From Cacajao melanocephalus (Eukaryota > Chordata > Mammalia > Primates > Pitheciidae), in the NCBI GenBank assembly GCA_963573385.1, contig CAUYLG010047351.1:1-64000 (forward strand): 64,000 bases of DNA, in the 5' to 3' direction. The notes below the pieces were generated by a model. That model saw nothing but the letters and a program-made list of their open reading frames with translations, had not been told where the DNA came from and searched no databases. A program made the position numbers and the translations under genes. Positions within the stretch are counted from its first letter, which is position 1, and the number at the start of each line of letters is the position of its first letter. This document shows positions 47,645 to 61,018 of the stretch, one piece after another.

Positions 47645-48125
47645 ATAAAATCAAAGCCTTCCATGGCCTGCTTCTTCCTCACCTCTTTATATTACTATTC
47701 TGCATTCCACATTACTTCTTAGATTAAACGTACTGAGAATTCCTTGCACATGTCATCCCAAGTCAAGCCTCCTTGATTTTATTGATATGATTTCCTCTGT
47801 GTTCTTCTTCACTCCTCCACCACTGTTTAATTTCTATTCATATTCTTTCTTTTATATATAATGCCAAATATCAAACATATGCCTATTTTATATGGTCATT
47901 CTTCCTGCTGTCATCACCTGTGGATTAGGAAAGTATCCTCTTTGTTTTCTTCATTATAACTTTGTAACTTTACCATTTGATATCTCAAATCCTGTTAACT
48001 TTCCTATCTCATCCACAAGACCTTTAACTTCTTGAAAATAGTGACCAGTTTTGGTTGTTTGTATCCCTACTGTCTAATATAACATATTTGAGTAGTAGGC
48101 ACACCATGTGTGTTTGCTGAAATAA
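47645..48125 (+). mobile_element. L2 LINE 3' part
   Basis: AAAGCCTTCCATGGCCTGCT at the start and ATAACATATTTGAGTAGTAG and GTGTTTGCTGAAATAAA at the end match L2 over nearly 500 bp, with loss of conservation in the middle. Confidence 0.65.
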
Positions 48126-48205
48126 ACTGCTGTTTAAAAATTTAGTAATAATATAGACCATCATATACAGACATGTATTTCTATATTTCTAAAGAATATA
48201 TTTGG

Positions 48206-48503
48206 TGGGGGGCCTGGTTGCTCATGCCTGTAATAATAACACTTTGGGAGGACAAGGCAAGAGGATTACTTGAGCCCTGGAGTTCAAGACAAGCCTACAT
48301 AATTTAGTGAGATCCTGTCACTACAAAAAATAAAGAAGGTAGCCTGGCATGGCAGTGCATGCCTGTGTTCCCAGCTACTTGGGAGACTGAGGTGGGAGGA
48401 TTGCTTGAGACCAGGAGTTTAAGGCTGCAGTGAGCTGTGATCATGCCATTGTACTCCAGTCTGGGTGACAGAACAAGACCCTGTCTCTAAATTAAAAAAA
48501 AAA
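48206..48503 (+). mobile_element. AluJ
   Basis: Full dimeric Alu. AAGGCTGCAGTGAGCTGTGA and GGGTGACAGAACAAGACCCT are J-type, and divergence is higher than in the S-type copies here. Confidence 0.9.
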
Positions 48504-48588
48504 ATCATCAAATATATAATACAGTATTATACGACTGTACTATATATTGTAATTCACTATGTAATAACAATGGTTCTATGAGACAAGA

Positions 48589-48753
48589 TTTTTTTGCTGT
48601 TTTTTAAGAGACAGGATCTCACTCTGTTGCCCCTGCTTGAGTACAGTGGCATGATCACAGATCACGGCAGCCTTTATCTCCTAGGTTCAAGTGATCCTCC
48701 TAACCTTACTCTCCCAATGTTCTAGGATTACATGGGCAAACCACCGTGCCCGG
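48589..48753 (-). mobile_element. Free left Alu monomer (FLAM) or half Alu on minus strand
   Basis: AGAGACAGGATCTCACTCTG to CACCGTGCCCGG covers one monomer of about 150 bp with a T-rich left tail. Old by divergence. Lies 86 bp from the AluJ in opposite orientation. Confidence 0.8.
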
Positions 48754-49604
48754 TGTAAAATTTTGTATTTTGTAAATTTTCAATTTACTCAAAAGTAGGG
48801 ACTATGAAACGAAAGGTGACAGCAGTTTAATAGAAAAAAATAGCCAAAATTTGCAGCTTGTGGCATGAAGGTTGAGAAGAAACCTTGTTGAACATACATA
48901 GAGAATTTAGGTGACTAGACTATTTTGACTTCCACTGGAACTGGGTCAGAGTAAAAGCTCACCATTCTGCTCTCTAGCAAAATGTGCCTTGGGATACTTA
49001 ATGATCACAAATGATCAGGACCTCAACTTTTTGTCTCATCCAATAAGACCTCTTGTCTCTCAAGACACTAAAATGAGACTGAGTCATAAGGAAATCAATA
49101 GTGTTATAGTCAAACAATGCTATTTAGACCAAACGCATTCCATTTTCTCATTAGCCATGGAGCCAAAGCGGGTGGGGTAGAAATTGCATTCATCTGAAAT
49201 TGCACACAGATGGAACTGTTGCTTCCCACTGCCTGATGAAGGCTCCAAAGTGCACATAATCAAATGTATTTTATTAAAACTAACTTTAAAAATGCATGTT
49301 GTTTCCTTCCATTTATTCAATAATTGATTAATTGTAGCCTGCTTTACTTCTCCCAGTGATATTTCCATTTCATTTTTTCTTTACATTTTAAAAGTTTGTT
49401 TGGCTTTGGGAATTCTATTTTAGCTTAATTTTTAAAAGTTAGAGTTAAATTTTGAAAAGACAATTATGTCAATTTTCTAAAGTCATTAATTGGGATATAT
49501 GAACTTATTAATTCTCATGTTTTATGCTTGCCTACACAAAGCGGAAGTTATATAACTGAAAAGGCAAGAGGGTTTTTTCTATTCCTTCCAGGCACTTTAG
49601 GAAT
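48754..49604. other. No recognised feature
   Basis: Unclassified AT-rich sequence. An 82-codon minus frame at 49120-49368 has no recognisable domain. Confidence 0.4.
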
Positions 49605-49965
49605 TTGTTCATACACTAGTTCAGTTCTATGTAATAGAAGTATAATGTAAGTCGCATAATGTAAGTCCTATAATTTTTAATTTTTTAGTAGGCACATTAA
49701 AAAAATTAAAGAAATAAATAAAATTAATTGTAATACTATCTTTTATTTAACCTAGTGTATCCAAAATGTTATTTCGATGTGCGATCAATATAAAAATTAT
49801 CAATGAGCTATTTAACATTATTTTTTAGTAATATGTGCTTGAAATATGGTATATATTTTACATTTACAGTACATTTAAATTTGGGCTAGGTTTATTTTGT
49901 GTGTTCAATAGCCACGTATGACAAATAGCTACCATAATGGACAACACAATTCTACATGATGGAAC
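49605..49965 (+). mobile_element. hAT-type DNA transposon remnant, same family as 6795-7112
   Basis: Shares ATCAATATAAAAATTATCAA, GAGCTATTTAACATTATTTT and GTTCAATAGCCACGTATGAC with the MER3-related long form. A tandem ATAATGTAAGTC pair occurs near 49645. Termini decayed. Confidence 0.6.
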
Positions 49966-50109
49966 TGTAGTACCTCATGATTACTAAATCCCATTGAAAT
50001 TTGCCCCATTGCATTTTATCATGGTTCAAATTTTAAAATGTCTTCAACATTTCTTTCTCCCACTATCGCCATCATTCCCCCCACCATAAAAAAGCAGTAG
50101 TTATTTTAC

Positions 50110-50300
50110 TTCAACATGTCTGCAGATTATACTGGATGTGATAGGTTTATGATCAGTGCTCAGAGAGCAATTAGCATTTGAATTAAGCCACATGAAGATA
50201 ACAACAGGCGATTATCCATTTTAACAGCTGCTAAGTGGTGTTAATTGCTGGCTGTAGACCACAAGCTGAGCAATTTTCTGTGTATTGTACAAACAGAGCA
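50110..50300. other. Candidate conserved noncoding block
   Basis: Non-repetitive, with GAGCAATTAGCATTTGAATT, AACAGCTGCTAAG (E-box CAGCTG), GTGTTAATTGC and GATAA/GATTA motifs within 190 bp. Looks like clustered homeodomain, bHLH and GATA-type sites. Inference only. Confidence 0.28.
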
Positions 50301-51014
50301 AAACATATAAGTTAAAAGGAAAAGTATTATCCTCATTATGATTTACTACAGTATTTGAAGACATAATGTACCCTTATTGCCTGTGTGATTTATGCAATTG
50401 ACCATCAACAGGTGATATTTATGGGTGAAATGGTATACATATATGATTACTAATTTTTATTTGCAAATAATGTTAAAAATAATTAGACATGTCTATAATT
50501 AGAAATGTTCTAAACATGGTATAAGTTTATGAAATTGTCAGTAGATGGGGTGAGTTATTGATATTTAAATTAATTAGTAAGAGATATGGTTAAAAGTTGG
50601 AGGAAACTGGGAAATATACAGCTTAGGTAAACTAGATCTGTGAAAAACTGTCAAAAAGAAGTGGAAGTTATGAGATCATTGGACTATGCTGACTGAGCTA
50701 AATTGTATCAATATTTATTGATATTTCAGTTTTGTTATAGTTCCTGAAATGATGGCTAGAAAAAATGTAATTGGTTTCTATTTCCATTCAATAAGATGGT
50801 GAAACAATAGATTGATCACATAGAGAAATTAAGTGTTCAGCTATTTAAAATGATTACGTAGAACAGAATATGTCAGGGCCTAGCTTAGTATATGTATTAA
50901 TGCATTTATTTCAGCAAAAGCTACCCACATACAGAATTCCCTTGATATTTTATCCTAAACAACTATCTGTTGATTGTTTTGGAAAGCGCTAAGCGTATAA
51001 CTACACTTGCCACC
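50301..51014. other. No recognised feature
   Basis: AT-rich, unclassified. Confidence 0.4.
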
Positions 51015-51611
51015 TGATGCCTGTTGGAATTTTATATTTTTCTACCAGGCCATTTCACAGCTCTAACCAGGTTATTAACTATTAACCTAGATGGCCTTAA
51101 TATTCCCCTCAGCTTGACTAAACAACAGATATGTTTCTTCCCTACTATTGGTACCTAATCTTTCTTTTCTTAGAGCATTTACTTTAGAAAACTTTCAATT
51201 TAAGTTCTTTCTCCACCCCTTTGAGATGTAAATCTTCTCCCAACCTCTTGCCAGTTTTACAACACAGATATTTCTTTCTCAAGAACCTGGGAACTATTTC
51301 TTTGAAATATAATCATCAAGAAAGAGAGGGTCCCTGTATACCCGTCTCTGTGAGAAGGTAGAAGCCTATCTTTGTTAAATGCCAAGTAGAAAACATAAAT
51401 GGGCTAATTATGTTTACCAGCCTGTCCCTTAATATCCTCCCAGACTTTTCTATCAACATATCTGAATGCTTATAAACTCTCTGGCCTTTTGTTTCAACAG
51501 AGTTGAATTTAATCTTCTCCCCTATTGTACTAGATGTAACCCCTATTACAGTAGTTTTGATTAAAGTCTTTCTTCCTGTTTAACTTCATTTGGCACAATT
51601 TTTCTTTGACA
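51015..51611 (+). mobile_element. Class I ERV-type solo LTR (unnamed)
   Basis: Has AAGAACCTGGGAACTATTTC, GAGAGGGTCCCTGTATACCC, GGCTAATTATGTTTACCAGC, CAACATATCTGAATGCTTAT (TATA-like TTATAAAC), TTTAATCTTCTCCCCTATTG and GATTAAAGTCTTTCTTCC as an LTR-like R/U5. Edges and family are uncertain, and no TSD was seen. Confidence 0.6.
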
Positions 51612-51774
51612 TTATTAAAAGCCCCATACCTAAGAATAAAGATGAGGAGCCATGGAAATTTACCCTATCAAATTACATCTTACACTCATGGCACTCCAAA
51701 ATTATCTGTACCTAACCTAGTACTACATAGCTGGCAAAGATGTTTTTACATGTAATTATATATGGAATTATAAA

Positions 51775-52020
51775 TCTACATGGAGAAGGGTGTGAAAAAA
51801 AAATGCCAATTGGTGCCTTGGTTATCTCAGAGAAGTAGAGATGCTGAATATGAAGTGTACAGAGGGCAGAGCTTAACTCTTTTTATGTCCTTCTTTCTAT
51901 TCTTTTATATTTTGCATTTCAACTTTTTAAATCTTATAAATACACAGACACACACATACAGGTTAAAAAACTTTTCAAAAATAAGACAAAAATGCAGATT
52001 TTGGAGTAAACATATTTAAA
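51775..52020 (+). mobile_element. Possible L1M 3' UTR end
   Basis: CAGAGCTTAACTCTTTTTAT followed by alternating pyrimidine-rich and ATTTTGCATTT blocks resembles the end of old L1 3' UTRs. The same motif occurs at 56000-56090. Confidence 0.35.
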
Positions 52021-52946
52021 CTGATGATTTCTTTAGAGGAAATGATTGCTGTAAAATGATAGGTTTAAAAACACGTTAACAAATTTTTGAAGATATGTGT
52101 AGTTGGGGAAAAATAATTAAAAACAAAACCCCCTCCTTACCCAGGACATCTCCATAAGGTTAAGAAAAAAAGAAAATAATACAGTCTTATTGTTGAAACA
52201 GTATTAAGCAAGAACATAATGTGCATCACTGGAAGTGTGCTAAAAGGTTGCAAAGGCAGAAAATGTCTTACCTTTTTATACAGCCAAACAGACAAAATTC
52301 ATTACATACATATTCTCAAGATAAACAGTAAGTACTCCTCAAGTAAGGGAACTTGACACCACCATTTGTCACACATAGTTTATCCTGAATTCACTTGGCA
52401 ATTGGGGTGATTATTTGTGTTAGTTAATTGGCTTTATACAAAGGAAAAATAAACTGCTCAAATCTTTTTGAAAGAAGATAGTTTTGCCAGTTAGAGCCAG
52501 ATGCCAAAGGTAGGTGCCTATCCTCACACAGAAACAAGGAAATAGTGGCATTATCTCTTTGGCTGTTTGCATGGCAAAGAAATGATTCCCAGGTCCCTGA
52601 GAAAGAGAGTCCTGCCTCATAAGGCTGCAAAAGGCATATATAGCTTTTAGGAGGATTTACATACATTTCAAAGACATAGTTAAAAAACTTAAAAGTTCAT
52701 GTTTTCTTAAAAAAAAATTACAAGTTTTCTAAGAAAACGAAAGACAGAGAAATTCCTTTATTTTCAATGGGGAGAATTAAGCCTCTTGTTTTTAATTTGT
52801 TTGCCTTTGCAGTCCAACTATTCTCCTTTAAAGAAAGAAACAATCAAAGAATCAAATAAAAATACTCGACAAGAAATGTTGAGAGTTGTCTATTTACAGA
52901 TTGAAGGCTAACTAATAAATAGTTAATAACTAACTAACAAATAGTT
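52021..52946. other. No recognised feature
   Basis: Unclassified AT-rich sequence. Confidence 0.4.
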
Positions 52947-53245
52947 ATTTTTTCTTTGTTTTGAGATGGAGTCTCACTCTGACGCCCAGGCTGGAGTACA
53001 GTGGCATGTTCTCACCTCACTGCAGCCTCCGCGTCCCAAGTTCAAGCAATTCTCCTGCCTCAGCCTCCTAAGAAGCTGGGATTACAGGTTCAAACCACCA
53101 GGTCCAGCTACTTTTTTTATTTTTTAGCAGAGACGGTGTTTCTCCATATTGTTCAGGCTGGTCTTGAACTCCTGGATCTAAGCAATCAGCTCGCCTCAGC
53201 CTCCCAAAGTGCTGGGATTACAGGCATTAGCTATGGCACCCGGCC
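52947..53245 (-). mobile_element. AluS-type on minus strand
   Basis: Complete dimeric Alu in reverse, from TTTGAGATGGAGTCTCACTC to CTATGGCACCCGGCC, with T-rich left tail. ATAGTTA near both edges may be a decayed target duplication. Confidence 0.92.
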
Positions 53246-54047
53246 TGAAGGCATAGTTAATGCAATAATCCTGACTTAGTGGACCCCTAAGTACATATTT
53301 GAAGGATCAGGATGGAGGCCTCCTGTTTGTCTCGAACACAGTTCAGAAGATCTTCCCTTAATCTGTGCATTTTGGGTTTAAGTAATATAATTTCTTGTTT
53401 CTCTATTTATTCTATAGTGTTTTAAGGGATTTCAAAAAATAAATAATATATATATATAAGGTAAAAAAAAAACTCACTTATCTAACATTGTTCACATTTT
53501 GGTGTATTTTCAGTGTCAAATCGTAGCATATGATTTTCATTAAGTTTTTAAATGCAGTGTTATATATATTTTTAACGTATTTTAGAATTCTTCACAATAT
53601 GTAATTTAGCTATCTCTATCCCCCAGCTGCACCAGAGGCTTTGTATAATCTATTAAAGAATTAAGTTTTTGTTGGCAAAATTAGTTAATTGGCAAAAAAG
53701 TTATTAGAAATGATATTAATGACAAATGAATTATGTAGAATATGTAGAGCTGCTTCTTCCTCTTTACGTTAGCATGATATAAAAATTTAAGAAGCACTTT
53801 ATCATGTAATGCTGGTAAAGCTCCATAGGCTTGATCCTTAAATGGTGAATATTCTAATCCTTCTGAGAATCTTAGTAACAAGTTCCTACTAAATATGGTT
53901 AGATGAATGGTGTAGCTGGAATATGGTCCCATTTGCATCAGGGAAACCTTCAATAGATGGTGTTTTGAGAACTCGAAAAATGGCAGAGATCTTATACAAC
54001 ATTTTGTGTCACTCTCTTATTAAATGTATGCTTAAAAGGAAAGTCAG
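53246..54047. other. No recognised feature apart from a short (AT)n
   Basis: (AT)n at about 53446-53458. No gene or repeat I can support. Confidence 0.4.
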
Positions 54048-54166
54048 CAGGTCAGATGCGGTGGCTCACTCTTGTAATCTGTAGCACTTTGGGAGGCCAA
54101 GGTGGGAAGGTCACTTAAGGTGAGGAGTTGGAGACCTGGAGACTCTGACTAAAAAAACAACAACAA
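54048..54166 (+). mobile_element. Short Alu/FLAM-like fragment with A-rich end
   Basis: Left Alu part (GGTCAGATGCGGTGGCTCAC, GTAGCACTTTGGGAGGCCAA) that, after GAGGAGTTGGAGACCTGGAG, jumps to ACTCTGACTAAAAAAACAAC. About 35 bp of the usual monomer is absent. Confidence 0.75.
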
Positions 54167-55222
54167 GTACATACAAAAACACATCAGCATGGGTGGCAGA
54201 AAACGGCCAGAGATTTGCTTTCATTAAAAATTTTAATGGGATGATTCTGGAGGAGCAGCTTCCCATTACCAAAAGCTTACTGGAGGCTACTAAAAGTTTC
54301 AAAATAACTTAACAGTTCTTTAAGACAAATTTGGCTTAGACCAGTTTGGAAGGTAACTATTTCATTTATTGCGTTTCTCAAACACTATGATATTCACTGA
54401 ATGTTTCATAAGATATATCATAATTTAAGCAGGATCAATTGATGGTCATACGGATGGCAAACAATGTAGCAAAAAATATCTTTGTTCATGACTCTTTGAA
54501 TTTATAATTATTATATTGGGCTATAAAGCCAGAAGTGATAGTACTTTTTCAAAATATATGGTTGTTACCTTTTATACAGTGTCAAATGATTTTCCAGGAA
54601 ATATGGGATAATTTATAATCCCCTTCTCTGAAAGGTAGAAAGTTACCTCAATATTCCCCAAATCATATTTTATTTTCAATATAATGGGAAAGAAATACAA
54701 GTCAAACCTCCTGAAATTTCAGAACAAACTATCTTTATCAACTATCTCTTTCGTCTATTTCACTCCATGTGCAGACTGCACATACTCATAGATAAGCAGT
54801 AACCTAGAGGAGTGGCATCATTTTAATCACTATTGTGATCAAGCAGTACTTTAGAAACCTTGAGAAGGCAATTGCTAGAAGAAAATATCAGAATGTTAAT
54901 TGCATAGAAGCAAAGTTATCAGTCACTTCCGAAGGAAATAATGGATAGAACACACCAAAGGAGACTAGCCTATACTAAAAAGTGTGTATTTAACCCAACC
55001 TAGAGGATGTGGAAGAGAGTTTATGCATGTTTATAAAGAATATTCTGGATTATCTAAATCAATCAATCAATCTTTGGGTAATTTTAAAAGCTAGCCAAGA
55101 TAATATTTTCAAAAATTATTTTTGATCATAGCTGGTGAAGGCCGGAGGCAAAATGGGTTTAGAGGCAAAATGAGAATGCTGTCCAGAGGAGAGGCTTGTT
55201 TATGTGTGTGTTTCTGTGTGTT
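54167..55222. other. No recognised feature
   Basis: Unclassified AT-rich sequence, with short (AATC)n at about 55060. Confidence 0.4.
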
Positions 55223-55224
55223 AT

Positions 55225-55262
<38 letters not shown>

Positions 55263-55268
55263 TGTGTC
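55223..55268. repeat. (TC)n(TG)n microsatellite
   Basis: TC run changing directly into a TG run. Confidence 0.95.
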
Positions 55269-55413
55269 TATCTGTGCCTGGGTATATGTGTCCATGTTGT
55301 TATTTGTGCCATTTTGGGTTGGGTCTTATAATGAGGAAAATGTGACCTTTTTACAAATGACAACATTTGTTGTGCTTTCTTGAGCAGGAATACTGAGGTT
55401 GTGAATATATCCC

Positions 55414-55952
55414 TGATATATTAGTTAGGATTCTCTAGAGGGACAGAACTAATAAGATAGATGTATATATAAAGGGGAGTTTATTAAGGAGTATATTAAG
55501 GTGAAGTCCCTCAATAGGCCATTTGCAAGCTGAGGAGCAAGGAAGCCAGTCCCTGACTCAAAACTTCAAAGTACGGAAGCTGACAGTTCATCCTTTAGTC
55601 TATGGCTGAACCCCCAGGAGCCCCTGGCAAACCACTGGTGTAGGTCTAAGAGTCAAAAAGCTGAAGAACTTGGAGTACAATGTTCAAGGGCAGGGAGCAT
55701 CCAGCATGGGAGAATAATGTCAGCCGGAAGATTTAACCAGTCTAATCATTCCACATTCTTCTGTCTGCTTTTATTCTGCCCCTTCTGGCAGCTGATTAGG
55801 TGGTGCCCACCCAGCTTGAGGGTGGGTCTGCCTCTCCCAGTCCACTGACTTAAATGTTAATCTCCTTTGACAACACCCTTACAGACACAATGGTGAAAAA
55901 TACTTTGCATTCTTCAATCCAGTCATGTTGACACTCAATGTTAACCATCACA
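55414..55952 (-). mobile_element. MLT2A-type ERVL solo LTR with 5-bp target duplication
   Basis: Starts TGATATATTAGTTAGGATTC and ends GTTAACCATCACA. It contains TCTCTAGAGGGACAGAACTA, GCAAGCTGAGGAGCAAGGAA, GCAGCTGATTAGGTGGTGCC and CTTCAATCCAGTCATGTTGA, reverse of MLT2A. ATCCC flanks it on both sides (55409-55413 and 55953-55957), so the 539-bp solo LTR is complete. Confidence 0.93.
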
Positions 55953-55957
55953 ATCCC

Positions 55958-56100
55958 TAAATCATCAGTAGTCAGAAAACGGGATGAGGCCTGAGTGCAA
56001 AGGGTAAAGCTTAACTCCTTTCATGTCCTTTGTATTTTTTTACATCTTAGAATTTGTATCTTTTAATCTTGTAATTTAAAAATATATATAAAACAAAAAA
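55958..56100 (+). mobile_element. Possible L1M 3' UTR end
   Basis: GTAAAGCTTAACTCCTTTCA, GTATTTTTTTACATCTTAG and a TAATCTTGTAATTTAAA end, parallel to 51840-51930. Weak. Confidence 0.35.
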
Positions 56101-56207
56101 TTTTAAATCAGAACCTATGTCATAATTAATGATATAAATATATAAGTAGATGAATAAAAGTAAAATAACGGAATCAATAGAATTTTTAATAGTAAACTGT
56201 TAGCTGA

Positions 56208-56518
<311 letters not shown>

Positions 56519-56546
56519 AAGTTTTTGTTTTCTTTTTTTTTTTTTT

Positions 56547-58536
56547 TGGTAATAAATATTCAGTGTAGGGTAGTTAGAATCACGGTGGCAATCAAAACAA
56601 AAGCACACGGACAAATACCCAAAAATACAATTGGGTACTTCTGGAAAGTTTAACTTCGTTGAATCTGTACTAGTTAAGAAAAGTAAGAGGCTGATCTATT
56701 ATTCACTTAATTTGATTACAAAGTAGAGAATCAAATAGAATTATTCAAACTCCCAGCAGATGAGTTAATAATAAAGACAGAAGATATATGTCTGTGGTAC
56801 AAGCTCTTGAGGCCTTCTTATTTATTCTTATGTTCTGAATCTCTTTTATTTCTTCAATTTTGATTTTTTTTATTTGGTTGTTCTTAGTAGGTATAACCTC
56901 TGACAGGGAAGAACAGGAATGAAGTAAATAAGTAGTAGCATTGTGTTGCCATTTCCTAAAATGCAGTATTGCAAATACTTTTTTGTGCTTGAACTTAATC
57001 TGTGGTCTGAAAGACTTGTCCAAATATGCAAATGTTTGCAGAACGAAGACAATAGGGATAGGAGGGGGAGCTCATTTATATGCAAATGACTTTGTAAAGA
57101 AGTAATAGAGCATGTATTTCTCTGTGATATAAAAAAATTCAATACACTGAAAAATAGCCTTGTTACAAGAAATTAAGTTAAGGAAGGAAAAACACAGTAT
57201 CTTAATGGGTAGGAAAACTGTCTGGTTATCTGATATGCATGAAAATTTTTCTGGGGACCAAATGCAGCCACTTAGACTAACAGCAAAGAAACTGATCAAA
57301 GTCTTATCATCTAAAGAAGACTATGAGCTATTATTTTCCCTTCAAGCAACTATCAAAGTAACGTTAAATAAGCATATTTTAAAAAGTCTGACATACAAAC
57401 CATGGCAAATATTATCATTATTATAAGAAAAATATGTCTATAAAATGGTATAATTCTTTTGCACTGAGACAGAGTGAACATGATTAAAGAAAACTTTAGG
57501 AAAGATTTATATATATATATATAATTCTTTTGTCACAGTAGTAAATACAGGATTTTAAAACTTATGAGCTTTTAAACTTAACTTTGGATAGGTTAAATGG
57601 CATATGATATATTTGTAAATATTGTATGTACCTATGAAAAATTTGTAAGACTTTTAGGCTTTAACTTGATGCAATTACAAAGAACACTCTGGTATACATT
57701 TTGGTCATTGTGCCGCAAAAACTAAGTTACAGAAAGGAAAAGCAAATAAGAGAGAAAATTGGAACTCATTTCTTTTTTTAGAATTCCCGTATGATTTAAG
57801 TATTATCATTAAAGGATAAAAGTTTTAAATGTAACAAGTGATAAAAGCTAATTATAAAATATAAGGCATTATTATTAACTAAAAAGACTATTTAGTACTT
57901 GTATGAATCTCACACACAGGAAGTATAACTTTCTTATCTTTGATGTTCTTGCAAACTGGTGGTATCTATAGGAAATTATTTTATGAGAACACACTCCATT
58001 TCTTGAGTTTGCACTTAATGATTGTTTCTACCACTTATCCTTTTATTCCCAAATCCTTTAAATATAATTTATATTTAAGAAAGAAAAATAAATGTATTAG
58101 ATGAACTTTTAAGTAGATAGGGAAGAGCAGTGTAAAATTATTTTAGAGAAAAAGGTAAGCATAGAGAAAATGTGAAGGCATTGAATGTTTATGTCAGGGC
58201 AGTAACTGGCTGAATCACCTTACAAACATTCAACTGAAGTGTCAAGTAAGTGTGCATGCTTCAACTTTCTTCTTTCAAAGGTCATATTCAAATAGGCAAA
58301 TAATTATTAATTTATCAGACTATTGAAACATAAGTATAAATCAGTATATCAAATCTTTTGAGTAATCTAAGGAAGATCAAGGCATATGGAATTGTACTGG
58401 AAGATCATAACCCAAAAGAAACTTCTAAATTAAACTTAAAATTTAACTGTAAAATAAAGATAAACCTATGAATCTATAGGAGACATGATCACCTATAAAA
58501 ATGATACAAAGTAATTAAATTTAAGTTGCATTTGCA
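56547..58536. other. No recognised feature
   Basis: About 2 kb AT-rich DNA with (TA)n at 57511-57523. Open frames of 75-92 codons occur on both strands and overlap each other, with no domain. No gene supported. Confidence 0.45.
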
Positions 58537-58847
58537 TTCATTTGCTAAGGCTGCCGGTAATGAAGACCAAAAACTGAGCAGTTTAAACAATGGAAATATC
58601 TTGTCTCATAGTTCTGGAGGCTACTAGTTTAGGTAAGTTGTCAGCAGGGTTACTTCCTTCCAAGGGCTTTTAGGGAAGGGTGTGTTCTAGGTCTCTCTCT
58701 GTCTTGTAGATGGTGGTGTTCTCTGTGGGTCTTCACATTGGGTTCCCTACGTGCACATGTGTCTCTCCACATTCCCTCTTTCTACAAGAATGCCAGTCAT
58801 ATTTTGTTAGGACCCACCCTAATGACCTCTAGGGGATGAAAAATATT

Positions 58848-59741
<894 letters not shown>

Positions 59742-59815
59742 TATTTTAACTTGATTACCTCTATGAAGAACTTATCTGCAAATAAGGCCACATTCTGAGA
59801 TAATGAGGAATCTAA

Positions 59816-60071
59816 CATATCTTTCTAAGGGCAGAGTGGTTTGAAAACAAATAACACATAACAATATTTTAGTGAGGTTTTTGGACATTAAGGAAATAAA
59901 CACACTGGAACTCTAGCCAATTCTCCTTTCCCAAAGTTGACTTCCCAAAGTGGCATACACATAACTGAAGGATGTAGGTAATGATGTTTATCTCAGATTG
60001 TTCACAATAGTCAGTTTTAGAATGGAATTAAGCAGTATCTACCTAGTCTGAATAAAATCAAGTGTAAACGT
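59816..60071. other. No recognised feature
   Basis: Unclassified, includes a 20-bp motif repeated from 59271 (see findings). Confidence 0.4.
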
Positions 60072-60570
60072 TTCTTTTTGTAAATTTTATTGATAATAGT
60101 TATACATACTTTTGGTGTACAGATGATATTTTAAGACCTGTATACAATGTGTAATGATCCAACAGAGGAAATTGGAATCTTTATCACCTCAACCACATTT
60201 TTTTCTCTGTGTTGGGAACATTAGAATTCTTCTAGCTATTACAAGAATAGAATATGTTATTGTTAACAATGAATTTTCTACTGTACTATTAACTCCTTGA
60301 ACTTGTTTTTTCTATCTACCTGTATTTTTGTACTCCTTAGCCATGTTCTGTTCATGACCTCTCCTCCTGTCCTTTCCCAGACTCTGGTGAACATCATTCT
60401 ACTCTCTGCCTCTCTGAGATCTACTTTTTTAGGTCTCACATATGAGTGAGAACATGTGATAGTTGTCTTTCTGTTTCTGGCTTATTTTACTAAACATAAT
60501 GATCTCCAGTTTTATCCACGTTGCTGCAAATGACAGGATTTTATTGTTTTGGCCATTTGGCTAAAATCAA
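60072..60570 (-). mobile_element. Old L1 (L1M type) 3' UTR part on minus strand
   Basis: AAATTTTATTGATAATAGTT, ATGTGTAATGATCCAACAGA, GTGAACATCATTCTACTCTC, CACATATGAGTGAGAACATG and TGCTGCAAATGACAGGATTT are in reversed order of an L1M 3' UTR. 5'-truncated near 60570. Confidence 0.8.
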
Positions 60571-60699
60571 TATTAGTATCTTTCTATCAATTTAAGATCT
60601 GATATGTCCTCTATCACCCACTTTTTATTTGTTTTTCTTTATTGTGGAAAAGATATATATTCTCTTTGCTTCAAATCTTTTTAGAGCAAATATTTTCTC

Positions 60700-60870
60700 C
60701 ATCCCTGCCTAGCTGTGGAACTGTAGAAAAGTTACTTAACCTATGTAAGCATTGGTTTCTTCATCTTTACAGAAGGATTATTAGTAAAGTTCAACTCATA
60801 AGGTTTTTGAAAGGACTAAATGAAATGATGTGCATATAGCAAAAGACATATGGTCTGGCATATAGCTGTT
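60700..60870 (+). mobile_element. MIR SINE
   Basis: TAGCTGTGGAACTGTAGAAA, GTTACTTAACCTATGTAAGC, GTTTCTTCATCTTTACAGAA and AGGACTAAATGAAATGATGT match the MIR core in order. Confidence 0.72.
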
Positions 60871-60944
60871 ACCAGCTGTCACTCCTATTGTAACCTTTCT
60901 TAAATGTTTTCTTAATAATAAATGAATCTGCCTATTTATGTATA

Positions 60945-61018
60945 GGTATATACAATAGCTGTAAATATATATAATATTCATATATGCATATATATGTATG
61001 TGTATGTATATGTATTTG
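60945..61018. repeat. (TATA/TGTA)n low-complexity run
   Basis: Alternating purine-pyrimidine AT-rich sequence, TATATATG and TGTATG units. Confidence 0.75.

Noticed and set aside
53001..53279. 92-codon frame with apparent protein-like text
   Set aside because: It lies in an Alu on the minus strand. Alu antisense gives such frames often.
57072..57426. Overlapping frames of 75-90 codons on both strands
   Set aside because: Opposite strands are open at the same place, with no domain or start context. AT-rich chance frames.
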